Below, piece after piece: positions 5,753 through 12,745 of a stretch of DNA of 19,940 nt. The notes beneath the pieces were generated by a model. The model searched no databases, was not told the origin of the DNA, and saw only the letters and a list, made by a program, of their open reading frames with translations. Within the stretch, counting starts at the first letter, position 1. The number at the start of each line of letters is the position of its first letter. The DNA comes from Oscillospiraceae bacterium (GTDB lineage Bacteria; Bacillota_A; Clostridia; Oscillospirales; Ruminococcaceae), in contig JAFWUX010000203.1 of the NCBI GenBank assembly GCA_017523995.1, positions 1 to 19,940 on the forward strand. The letters run 5' to 3'. The position numbers and the translations under genes are program-made.

Positions 5753-7383
5753 GGCGCGGTCACCTCTCCTTCCGGCTGTTCGGGCTGCGGTGCATCGTGG
5801 ATCGCTTTCAGATAAAGCTGGAGATTCGCATCAAAATCGACCGCAAGGACCATTTGACCGTCCGGCGAAGTCTGATCCGAATAAGTGCCGTCTGCAGGCA
5901 GCCGCAGCTTCTGCATATCGTAGGCAATCAGCTTGACGGGAACCTGCAGCGAAAGCAGATAAAGCTGGCTCGTGGACATATTCGTCTTGAGTTCCGGCAT
6001 TGCTTTCGAGAGAATCTTCGGGACTGCGGTCGGGCTTGCGTGCTTGACCTTGTTGAGCATCAGATCGAGCACGGTGCGCTGACGTTCGGTGCGTTCAAAG
6101 TCCGCATTGCCGACGTGCCGGATACGGGCATATGCGAGCGCCTGCTTGCCGTTGAGCGTAAATGTGCCGCCGCTCGGCAGGAAATCATCCATCGGATCGT
6201 CGCCCATGATCTGGTTGACCTCGCTCTGCAGGATGATGTTGATCGCCTCGGCTTCGCGGTCGGAGACCTCAACCTTGATGCCGCCGAGTGCATCTGCGAT
6301 ATGGACAAACGCCTTGAAATTGACGCAGATATAATCATCGACAGGGATGCCGTAATTATTCGTGATCGTATCCATGAGCAGCGTCGCGCCGCCGTAGGCA
6401 TAGGCAGCATTGAGCTTGTCCGTGCCGTGGTTCGGAATGCTGACATAGGAATCGCGCATCAGCGAGGTCATGGTCACGGTGTGATTGTGCTTGCTGAAGC
6501 TCAGCAGAATCATCGTGTCGGCTCTGCCGCGCTCATCCTCACGGTTATCGGTTCCGATCAGGAGCACATTGCGCACCTCTGCATCAGGCTCAGCGGCGCT
6601 GGCGGTCAGCGAACGCGGCGCGGTTTCCTCATAATTGAGCTTTTTGATCGCGAGCAGCACAATGCCCGAGTACAGCGCAAACAGGACAACAACAAGTGTC
6701 AGGACCGAGGTCACAATCCGGCTCAGGCAGCTGTGATGATGCTTTCTGCGCTTTTTCTTCTTCGGCGCCGGTTCACGCTGCGGCTCCTGATATTCAGGCG
6801 GGCGCTGCGGCGGGCGGCGGTTCGGAATCTGCTTGTCACGCTCCGGCATCTGCTCCTGATAGGATGCGCGCCGGATCTGCGTGTTCTGCTGCGGATAGCC
6901 GCCTTGCTGCCGCGGTCTCTGACGCTGCGGATTCTGCGGTCTGTTTGCAGAATTTCCGGATTGCCGCGGGGGATATTCGGAACGATGTGTCATGCCGGAC
7001 TGTCTCTGCTGATAGTCTGAGCGATATGCGCCGTCGCCGGACTGTCTCTGCGGGTAATCAGAACGATATACACCGTCTCCGGACTGTCTCTGCGGGTAGT
7101 CGGGGCGATATGCGCCATCACCGGACTGTCTCTGCGGGTAATCGGAGCGATATGCACCGTCGCCGGACTGTCTCTGCGGGTAATCGGAGCGATATGCTCC
7201 ATCGCCGGACGGGCGAGGAGAGGCTGCGCCGTTCAGACGTCTGCGCGGCACGCCCTGATTCGGTCTGCTCGACGGGTTTTGTGTATGATAGGGGCGCTGC
7301 GCCTCAGCAAACGGATCCGGAATCTCCGGCTCAGGCTTCGGCACAGGCAGTTCTGCGGTATCGGAAAAGCGATCGTCTTGCAT
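5749..7383 (-). CDS. LCP (LytR-CpsA-Psr) family cell-wall polymer ligase with a repetitive cytoplasmic tail
   Basis: LCP enzymes transfer polyprenyl-phosphate-linked glycopolymers (teichoic acid, capsule) to peptidoglycan outside the membrane. This 544-residue protein has a long Pro/Arg/Gln/Tyr-rich N-terminal region (1-215) predicted to be cytoplasmic, one transmembrane helix at about 221-245 after a KKKKRRKHHH basic stop, and an LCP domain at about 270-445. Visible LCP landmarks are LLIGTDNRE, RADTMILLSF, SLMRDSYV, DKLNAAYAYGG and ALAYARIRH, which supply the Arg/Asp residues that bind the lipid pyrophosphate and metal. Residues 60-129 are five 14-residue repeats of the type SGDGAYRSDYPQRQ plus degenerate copies. 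The tail is much longer than the short cytoplasmic segment usual in the family. The ATG at 7383 is preceded by AAAGGA, and a near-consensus promoter lies upstream. The WYL gene follows with a 4-nt overlap. Confidence 0.93.
   Translation of the reverse strand: MQDDRFSDTAELPVPKPEPEIPDPFAEAQRPYHTQNPSSRPNQGVPRRRLNGAASPRPSGDGAYRSDYPQRQSGDGAYRSDYPQRQSGDGAYRPDYPQRQSGDGVYRSDYPQRQSGDGAYRSDYQQRQSGMTHRSEYPPRQSGNSANRPQNPQRQRPRQQGGYPQQNTQIRRASYQEQMPERDKQIPNRRPPQRPPEYQEPQREPAPKKKKRRKHHHSCLSRIVTSVLTLVVVLFALYSGIVLLAIKKLNYEETAPRSLTASAAEPDAEVRNVLLIGTDNREDERGRADTMILLSFSKHNHTVTMTSLMRDSYVSIPNHGTDKLNAAYAYGGATLLMDTITNNYGIPVDDYICVNFKAFVHIADALGGIKVEVSDREAEAINIILQSEVNQIMGDDPMDDFLPSGGTFTLNGKQALAYARIRHVGNADFERTERQRTVLDLMLNKVKHASPTAVPKILSKAMPELKTNMSTSQLYLLSLQVPVKLIAYDMQKLRLPADGTYSDQTSPDGQMVLAVDFDANLQLYLKAIHDAPQPEQPEGEVTAP
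6997..7206 (-). repeat. Five tandem 42-bp repeats inside the LCP gene
   Basis: Five head-to-tail 42-bp units start at 6997, 7039, 7081, 7123 and 7165, each beginning GGACTGTCTCTGC on the plus strand. All keep the same length and the reading frame. They encode 14-residue units (SGDGAYRSDYPQRQ with few substitutions). Two weaker units continue into 6910-6996. Near identity of the DNA, not only the protein, indicates recent slippage or recombination. Confidence 0.95.
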
Positions 7384-7431
7384 CTTTTGATCCTTTCTGT
7401 TTCTGGTCTGTGGACATACTTTCTATACTAT

Positions 7432-7460
7432 ATTATATCGTTTTCGAGCTTGAAAGTCAA
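7432..7460 (-). promoter_or_regulatory. Sigma-A promoter of the LCP-WYL operon
   Basis: On the minus strand TTGACT (7460-7455) is followed by a 17-base spacer and TATAAT (7437-7432). It lies 49 bases upstream of the LCP start codon. This indicates that LCP-WYL is transcribed separately from the rsmG operon. Confidence 0.85.
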
Positions 7461-7553
7461 CTGCATTTCCAAACTGTATTGATTTGCAATCGCTTTGTTA
7501 CCGGATTCTTTGGTATTTCTTCATAATTTGCACTTTAGCGTACTAAAGCAAAA

Positions 7554-7583
7554 GGCTGATTGTTCCACGTGGAACAATCAGCC
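7554..7583 (-). terminator. rsmG-operon terminator built on a parS-like palindrome
   Basis: A perfect 30-bp palindrome (GGCTGAT, then the 16-bp site, then ATCAGCC) begins 6 bases after the rsmG stop. On the minus strand it runs into TTTTGCTTTAG. As RNA it forms a 13-bp stem with an ACGT loop followed by a moderate U-tract, consistent with intrinsic termination. A second small hairpin (CTTTAG-CGTA-CTAAAG, about 7533-7548) lies just beyond. Its centre coincides with the ParB-type site annotated separately. Confidence 0.7.
7561..7576. promoter_or_regulatory. parS-like site 1 (chromosome partition, ParB binding)
   Basis: The 16-bp perfect palindrome TGTTCCACGTGGAACA fits the bacterial parS type (B. 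subtilis consensus TGTTNCACGTGAAACA) with one difference in the right half; the symmetric GTTCCACGTGGAAC form is known in other phyla. ParB/Spo0J loads here to organise origin segregation and recruit SMC. Identification is by sequence only. Confidence 0.85.
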
Positions 7584-7589
7584 CAGTTT

Positions 7590-8297
7590 TTATAGTGGAT
7601 TTCGTTTGATTTTTGCGAATCTGCGCGGATATTGCGACGGGGTTTCGGTATCTTTTACCAGAATAATCAGATGTTTCTGCTCCCCGTCAAGCGTATAGCT
7701 TTCCTCAGACTCAATATGACAGCCAAGTGCATCCGCTGCCTCGTGGAAGCGCTCAGATTCCGCATCATACTGGCGTCCCTTCATCGCAATCAACCTGCCG
7801 CCGACTTTCAGGAACCGGACAGAGAGCTCGGTCAGCATTGAGCCATTCGCCATCGCTCTAGAAACAGCAAAATCATACTGTTTTTCGTATTCCGGCAGCC
7901 TTGCAAGCTCCTCTGCCCTGCCGCAAACAGCTTTTGCTGTAATTCCAAGCGTTTCAATCACGCGGGAACAGAATTCAATCTTCCGTAGTTCACTGTCCAG
8001 CATGGTAATATGGAGATTTATGCCCATAATTGATAGCGGAATAGCTGGGATTCCGCCGCCGGTTCCGATATCAATCACATTTCCTTCGGACAGATATCGC
8101 AGCAAATACGCAGAATCCAGAAAATGACGTGACCAAATCTCAGGCAAAGTGCGCACTGCCGTGACATTCTGCACCTCAGATTCCTGAATCAGACAATGTG
8201 CATATTGATCAAGAAGATCGTAATCGCCCTGTTTCAACCACAGCCCGTTCCGTTCAAACAACCCCGCTGCACTGGAATAAAGCATCTCATTATCCAT
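7590..8297 (-). CDS. rsmG: 16S rRNA (guanine-527-N7)-methyltransferase RsmG (GidB)
   Basis: RsmG methylates G527 of 16S rRNA with S-adenosylmethionine; loss gives low-level streptomycin resistance in many bacteria. The 235-residue protein has the family signature: N-terminal NVTAVRTLPEIWSRHFLDS, the SAM-binding loop VIDIGTGGGIPAIPLSI, an acidic LDSELRKIEF after the next strand, the VSRAMANGSMLTELS segment, and a C-terminal GGRLIAMKG strand. The ATG at 8297 was chosen because AGGTGG sits 5 bases upstream; a GTG at 8306 is in frame but is itself part of that ribosome site. It overlaps the end of mnmG by 8 nt, so it is translationally coupled and last in the mnmE-mnmG-rsmG run. In many Firmicutes parA/parB follow; here a parS-bearing terminator and the LCP operon follow instead. 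Confidence 0.96.
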   Translation of the reverse strand: MDNEMLYSSAAGLFERNGLWLKQGDYDLLDQYAHCLIQESEVQNVTAVRTLPEIWSRHFLDSAYLLRYLSEGNVIDIGTGGGIPAIPLSIMGINLHITMLDSELRKIEFCSRVIETLGITAKAVCGRAEELARLPEYEKQYDFAVSRAMANGSMLTELSVRFLKVGGRLIAMKGRQYDAESERFHEAADALGCHIESEESYTLDGEQKHLIILVKDTETPSQYPRRFAKIKRNPL

Positions 8298-10167
8298 GAT
8301 ATCCACCTGCTTTCAGCCAGGTCATCAAAATCGCGACATCTGCCGGTGAAACGCCGGAGATTCTGGATGCCTGCGATAGATTTTCCGGCGTCGATTTCGA
8401 TAACTTCTCAACAGCCTCCGATGACAGACCATGTACAGCGGTATAGTCCACATCTTTCGGCAGCCGAATGCGCTCCAGATGTTCCAGATGCGCATTCTGC
8501 TGATCCTGGCGCGCGATATACTGCTCATATTTGATCTGATGGCTGACTTCCGCAGATTCTTCCCCTCGCAGACCGAAATCAAAACCTAAAACCTGCAGAA
8601 TCGCCTGACAATCAACCTGTTGCCGCCGGATCAGCGCATCCAAACGGACAGTCTGCCCAATCGGTGATGTCCCGCAGCGTTCCAGATAGTCATTCACAGC
8701 ATCCGGTCGCACGTTTGTCTTTTTGATCGTATCAATTGCAGCCGCAATCCGATCCATCTTTTCGGTAAAAACTGACCATCTTTCGTCAGAAATCAACCTG
8801 TATTTGCGCCCAATCGGAGTTAAGCGTGCATCCGCATTGGAATGCCGAAGTGAAAGTCGATATTCGCTGCGTGCGGTCATCATACGATAAGGATCCTCGG
8901 TTCCTTTCGTGACGAGATCATCAATCAGCGTCCCGATATACGAGCTTTTGCGCGTCAGCGAGAGCTCCTCTTCGCTCAGAACGTAAGCAGATGCGTTGAT
9001 TCCGGCTATCAAGCCCTGTGCTGCCGCCTCCTCATATCCGGAGGTCCCGTTAAACTGACCCGCAGCGTACAGTCCGTGAAACCCGCGGAACGCAAGTGTG
9101 TGCAGCAGACAAATCGGATTGATACAGTCATATTCAATCGCATATGCCGAGCGCATGATCTCAATATGCTCAAAACCCTTGATGCTTCGGTACATCTGTA
9201 TCTGAACATGCTCCGGCAGCGATGTGCTGAATCCCTGCATGTACATTTCGTCTGTGTCCAATCCTGTGGGCTCCACGAAAATCTGATGCCGTTCTCTCTG
9301 CGGAAAACGGATTACTTTATCCTCAATTGACGGGCAGTATCGCGGTCCGACGCCGTGAATCACGCCCGAATAAAGCGGGGATTCGTGAATGTTATCGCGT
9401 ATGATTTGATGCGTCTCCGGTGTCGTATTGGCAATGTAGCAGACCGCATCATTGCGCAGGCTTCCCTTTTCAGCCATAAAAGAGAACGGCTGCGGGTCCG
9501 GATCGCCGTACTGCGGCTGTAAAACGCTGTAATCAATGCTTCTGCGGTGGACGCGGCAGGGTGTACCGGTTTTAAATCTTCTCAGTTGAATATCATGTTT
9601 TGCGAGGTTAGCCGACAACGAACGTGCCGGAAGGCATGCATCCGGGCCGCTCTCAACTCCTGTTTTTCCAATATACACCATGCCGTTCAGGAATGTTCCT
9701 GCGCAGATTACAACAGCTTTGCACGGATACTTCGCCCCAAACCGGTTTATAACAGCCTTTACATGATTTTCTTCATCAATTTCAATATCAGCGATTTCCG
9801 TCTGGATAATCTGCAAATTCGGCGTTTTTTCGCAGATTTTTTTGATATATGTGTGGTACGCGCGACGATCGGCCTGCGCACGCGGGCTGTGGACAGATAC
9901 ACCTTTACTGAGATTCAGCATGCGCATTTGTATGCAGCAAGCGTCGCCTGCTTCACCCATCACACCCCCGAGCGCATCAATTTCGCGCACAAGATGCCCC
10001 TTTGCACTTCCGCCGATAGACGGATTACACGGCATATTTCCAATCTGGTCGAGGGAGATCGTAAACAGAGCAGTTTTACATCCTCTTCGTGCAGACGCGA
10101 CCGCCGCTTCAACGCCAGCATGTCCCGCGCCGATCACGGCAACATCAAACGGAATGATCTCCGGCAT
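8290..10167 (-). CDS. mnmG: tRNA uridine-5-carboxymethylaminomethyl modification enzyme MnmG (GidA)
   Basis: MnmG works with MnmE to install the cmnm5 group on the wobble uridine of tRNAs, using FAD, NADH and a folate-derived carbon. The 625-residue length is normal. The N-terminus has the dinucleotide-binding motif IGAGHAGVEAA (G13, G15, G18), then PCNPSIGGSAKGHLVREIDALGG, the family block KTGTPCRVHRRSID, and later QFNGTSGYEEAAAQGLIAG and the tRNA-binding C-terminal helical part with RSEYRLSLRHSNAD. The ATG at 10167 follows AAGGAG by 8 bases. The 118-bp gap to mnmE upstream contains three parS-like sites. The downstream rsmG start overlaps its end. MnmG and MnmE form a heterotetramer, consistent with co-transcription. 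Confidence 0.97.
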   Translation of the reverse strand: MPEIIPFDVAVIGAGHAGVEAAVASARRGCKTALFTISLDQIGNMPCNPSIGGSAKGHLVREIDALGGVMGEAGDACCIQMRMLNLSKGVSVHSPRAQADRRAYHTYIKKICEKTPNLQIIQTEIADIEIDEENHVKAVINRFGAKYPCKAVVICAGTFLNGMVYIGKTGVESGPDACLPARSLSANLAKHDIQLRRFKTGTPCRVHRRSIDYSVLQPQYGDPDPQPFSFMAEKGSLRNDAVCYIANTTPETHQIIRDNIHESPLYSGVIHGVGPRYCPSIEDKVIRFPQRERHQIFVEPTGLDTDEMYMQGFSTSLPEHVQIQMYRSIKGFEHIEIMRSAYAIEYDCINPICLLHTLAFRGFHGLYAAGQFNGTSGYEEAAAQGLIAGINASAYVLSEEELSLTRKSSYIGTLIDDLVTKGTEDPYRMMTARSEYRLSLRHSNADARLTPIGRKYRLISDERWSVFTEKMDRIAAAIDTIKKTNVRPDAVNDYLERCGTSPIGQTVRLDALIRRQQVDCQAILQVLGFDFGLRGEESAEVSHQIKYEQYIARQDQQNAHLEHLERIRLPKDVDYTAVHGLSSEAVEKLSKSTPENLSQASRISGVSPADVAILMTWLKAGGYHG

Positions 10168-10183
10168 AGTTTCTACTCCTTAT

Positions 10184-10199
10184 TGTTCCACGTGGAACA
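10184..10199. promoter_or_regulatory. parS-like site 2
   Basis: Perfect 16-bp palindrome TGTTCCACGTGGAACA, extending to 20 bp of symmetry (10182-10201). It lies 16 bases upstream of the mnmG start codon and partly abuts its ribosome site. A decayed half-site TGTTCCGCG starts at 10205, 21 bp on. Confidence 0.85.
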
Positions 10200-10226
10200 A
10201 TTGCTGTTCCGCGTTTATTTCGACAA

Positions 10227-10242
10227 TGTTCCACGTGGAACA
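10227..10242. promoter_or_regulatory. parS-like site 3
   Basis: Same 16-bp palindrome, extended to 22 bp of perfect symmetry (10224-10245). It starts exactly 43 bp after site 2 and 43 bp before site 4. Confidence 0.87.
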
Positions 10243-10269
10243 TTGGGTATCAATCAAAAAAACAGATAA

Positions 10270-10285
10270 TGTTCCACGTGGAACA
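10270..10285. promoter_or_regulatory. parS-like site 4
   Basis: Same 16-bp palindrome with 18 bp of total symmetry. Its last base is immediately next to the stop codon of mnmE (10286-10288), so the site fills the space up to the coding region. Confidence 0.85.
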
Positions 10286-11632
10286 TCATTTTCCAATGCA
10301 GAATTTTGAGAAAACGCCGTCAATCACATTATCAGATACATCAGCGCCGTCGATTTCGCGTAATGATTGCGCCGCATCCTCGAGTGAAAAATAGATCATG
10401 TCAAGTTCATCATCATTTTGCAACATATCCCGACACTCAGAAACGCGGCTCACAGCATGCTGAATCAGAGCATTTTGGCGTTCATTCATGATTGCAGGCT
10501 GATCTGAGACAACTGCAGATGCAAAAATACCTCGGAGCGCTTCCAAAAGCGGTGCAGTCGAGTCTGCAAGATACGCAGAAACAGACAAAACCGGAACATC
10601 CAGCTGAGGCGGATCAGCATCAGTCAGATCATTTTTATTCCACAAAACAAGCACAGGAATATCACTGCATTTTTTTAGCGTTTCATAATCTTCATTTGTC
10701 ATCCCGACTGCAGCATCGACAACATATAAAACAAGATCCGCGGTATCAAGCGCCTGATATGCCTGCGAGATACCTATGGATTCGATCAGATCCTCTGTGC
10801 TGCGCAGTCCGGCTGTATCAGACAAAAGCAGCGTAAATTCGCCGATTTTCGTCTGTTCAGTGATCACATCTCTCGTTGTACCTGCAATACTCGTCACGAT
10901 ACTGCGCTGCATGCGGCAGAGCCAGTTCATCACAGAGGACTTTCCAGCATTTGGTCTGCCAAGCAGAACAGTACGGATACCTTCGCGAAGAATTCTGCCG
11001 TTCTGATAATTCTCAGAAAGTGTTTGAAGTTTCTGCTGAATGGATTGAAGATTTGCATCAAGCGTATCGCGTTCCAGTTCCGGCGGCATATCCTCAGCAT
11101 CATCGAGCCAGTAGGCGAATGCCGAAAGCATATCAACCAACTGACCACTAATAGAGAACATATGTTCATGTAGCTTTCCCTGTTTTGCAAGATTTGCCTG
11201 CCGAAGCTGAGCGGCTCCGTCAGCACGAATCACATCCATGACCGCCTCTGCCTGCGAGAGCGAAAGTTTCCCGTTCAGAAAAGCGCGTTTCGTGAACTCA
11301 CCCGGACCTGCCGGTGAGCAGCCGCAGCGATAAAGCAGCGCGAGAATCTGACGCGAGAGATACAGTCCGCCGTGGCAGGTGATCTCAACAGTATCCTCGC
11401 CGGTGTAGCTGTGCGGCGCGCGAAACACAGTCAGCACAACATCATCAAGCCGCTCGCCGTTCTCGGAAATGTACCCGTAAGCACATGTATAACCGCGCAT
11501 CTCCGTCACTTTTGTGTTTCCGACCGGCTGGAAAATCTGAGATGCAGCTTCGATCGCACCGTCTCCGGAGATCCGGATCATAGCGATGCCGCCGACTGCA
11601 TTCGGCGTAGAAATTGCAGCAATCGTTTTCAT
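10286..11632 (-). CDS. mnmE: tRNA modification GTPase MnmE (TrmE/ThdF)
   Basis: MnmE is the GTPase partner of MnmG in wobble-uridine modification. In the 448-residue protein the N-terminal tetrahydrofolate-binding domain runs to about 118, the helical domain follows, and the G domain is inserted at about 215-370: G1 GRPNAGKSS at 225-233, G2 GTTRD at 251-255, G3 DTAG at 272-275, and G4 NKND. The C-terminus is CIGK, the conserved C-x-G-K motif with the Cys needed for the reaction. The ATG at 11632 was chosen because GAGG lies 5 bases upstream and MKTIAAISTP is the usual family N-terminus; the GTG at 11638 overlaps that ribosome site. A strong terminator lies between jag and this gene, its T-run ending beside the ribosome site, so expression needs read-through or a promoter inside jag. 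Confidence 0.97.
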   Translation of the reverse strand: MKTIAAISTPNAVGGIAMIRISGDGAIEAASQIFQPVGNTKVTEMRGYTCAYGYISENGERLDDVVLTVFRAPHSYTGEDTVEITCHGGLYLSRQILALLYRCGCSPAGPGEFTKRAFLNGKLSLSQAEAVMDVIRADGAAQLRQANLAKQGKLHEHMFSISGQLVDMLSAFAYWLDDAEDMPPELERDTLDANLQSIQQKLQTLSENYQNGRILREGIRTVLLGRPNAGKSSVMNWLCRMQRSIVTSIAGTTRDVITEQTKIGEFTLLLSDTAGLRSTEDLIESIGISQAYQALDTADLVLYVVDAAVGMTNEDYETLKKCSDIPVLVLWNKNDLTDADPPQLDVPVLSVSAYLADSTAPLLEALRGIFASAVVSDQPAIMNERQNALIQHAVSRVSECRDMLQNDDELDMIYFSLEDAAQSLREIDGADVSDNVIDGVFSKFCIGK

Positions 11633-11641
11633 ATCCACCTC

Positions 11642-11672
11642 AAAAAAGAAGGGCGGCTCAATCGCCGCCCTT
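11642..11672 (-). terminator. Intrinsic terminator between jag and mnmE
   Basis: Read on the minus strand, a 9-bp perfect stem AAGGGCGGC / GCCGCCCTT with a 6-base loop is followed by CTTTTTT. It lies 5 bases after the jag stop, and its T-run ends just before the GAGG of mnmE. It should limit transcription from jag into mnmE. Confidence 0.85.
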
Positions 11673-11677
11673 GTGGT

Positions 11678-12706
11678 TCAGATATCAATTTTGCCGTAAA
11701 CACCGGCGTTCAGTGCATCTTCCGGCTTCGGGCGCTTGTAATCCTTTTCAAAGCTTGTCGAGAGATCAAGCTTGCGCGGACCCTCACCGCTCGGACGGCG
11801 GTCTCTGCGGTCGCCGCGATCGCCGCGGTCATTGCGTCTGCCGCCTCTGCCGCCGCGGCGGTCATTCCGGTTGAACTTGTTGTTCTCACGGAAACCGCGT
11901 GCATTGCGGTCATCGCGCTTATATTCCGGCGCAGAATCATTTGTGATGATGACCTTTCTGTTCGGCTCCTCACCGGAGGAGTGCGATGAAACGCCCTCAA
12001 TCTCGGTGACTTCCGAGTGAATGATGCGGCGCTCATAGGGATTCATCGGCTCCAGCGCAACGCTTCTGCCGGTGCGGAGCACGCTCTTGCTGATGCGCTG
12101 AGCGAGATCCTGCAGAGCCTTGCGGCGCTTTTCACGGTAGCCGCAGGTATCAATGGTCAGGCGGACATAGTCCTTGTCGCCGCGGTTTGCGACCATCGAA
12201 GTGAGGTACTGCAGTGCGTCGAGTGTATCGCCGCGTCTGCCGATCAGGCTGCCAGCGCCGTTGCCCTCGAGCGTGAACGAGATGCCGTTCTCGAGCTTGC
12301 CGGTACACTTGACCTCCGGCGCAAGCTGCGCGAGAACCTGCTCCAGATAAGCAGCGCCGACCTGCATTTTTTCAAGCTGGATCTCCTCCGGAACAGCGGG
12401 TTTGCCGGATACATCATCATCCTCCGGCTCCGTTTCCGGCTCCTCAGCGGCGATGTCAGCAGTGACAGTCTCCGTGACGGTTTCAACAGCTTCTTCTGCG
12501 ATTTCAGCAGCCGGCTCAGCGGCAGCAGGCGCAGTATAGCTTGCCTCTACGCGGTATTCTTCCTTCTTGCCGAAGAGTCCGCCGAGCAGCGAGCGCTTAG
12601 GCTCCTCAAGCACCTGAAATGTGATCTCAGAGACGGATACTCCGAATGCTTCGGCAGCTTTCTGCTTCGCTTCCTCGAGCGTGGAGGCGGTAAAGATTTC
12701 TGTCAT
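11678..12706 (-). CDS. jag: RNA-binding protein Jag (KhpB/EloR): Jag_N, KH and R3H domains with an Arg-rich tail
   Basis: Jag/KhpB binds RNA, usually with KhpA, and influences cell elongation and division in Firmicutes; it is nearly always next to yidC, as here. In the 342-residue protein, Jag_N is at 1-55 (TASTLEEAKQKAAEAFGVS and SLLGGLFGKKEEYRV), an acidic Ala/Glu/Val linker at 60-105, a type II KH domain at about 110-190 with loop IGRRGDTLDALQYL, and R3H at about 195-255 (YERRIIHSEV). Residues 262-312 form an unusual tail rich in Arg, Gly and Asp (RRGGRGGRRNDRGDRGDRR), resembling RGG-type RNA-binding tails. The ATG at 12706 was chosen because AAAGGGG lies upstream at an 11-base distance; the ATG at 12727 has no visible ribosome site. 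The spacing is loose, so the start is moderately sure. Confidence 0.93.
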   Translation of the reverse strand: MTEIFTASTLEEAKQKAAEAFGVSVSEITFQVLEEPKRSLLGGLFGKKEEYRVEASYTAPAAAEPAAEIAEEAVETVTETVTADIAAEEPETEPEDDDVSGKPAVPEEIQLEKMQVGAAYLEQVLAQLAPEVKCTGKLENGISFTLEGNGAGSLIGRRGDTLDALQYLTSMVANRGDKDYVRLTIDTCGYREKRRKALQDLAQRISKSVLRTGRSVALEPMNPYERRIIHSEVTEIEGVSSHSSGEEPNRKVIITNDSAPEYKRDDRNARGFRENNKFNRNDRRGGRGGRRNDRGDRGDRRDRRPSGEGPRKLDLSTSFEKDYKRPKPEDALNAGVYGKIDI

Positions 12707-12745
12707 TTCAGTCAAATCCCCTTTCATCTTGGATTTCGGAGAGGA

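Noticed and set aside
5719..7020. A 433-codon plus-strand frame opposite the LCP gene
   Set aside because: Antisense to a well-supported LCP protein; composition is Arg/Ile/Leu-rich and shows no family features.
6997..7206. Possible CRISPR array (five regular 42-bp units)
   Set aside because: The units are contiguous with no unique spacers, keep the reading frame, and encode a protein repeat inside the LCP gene.
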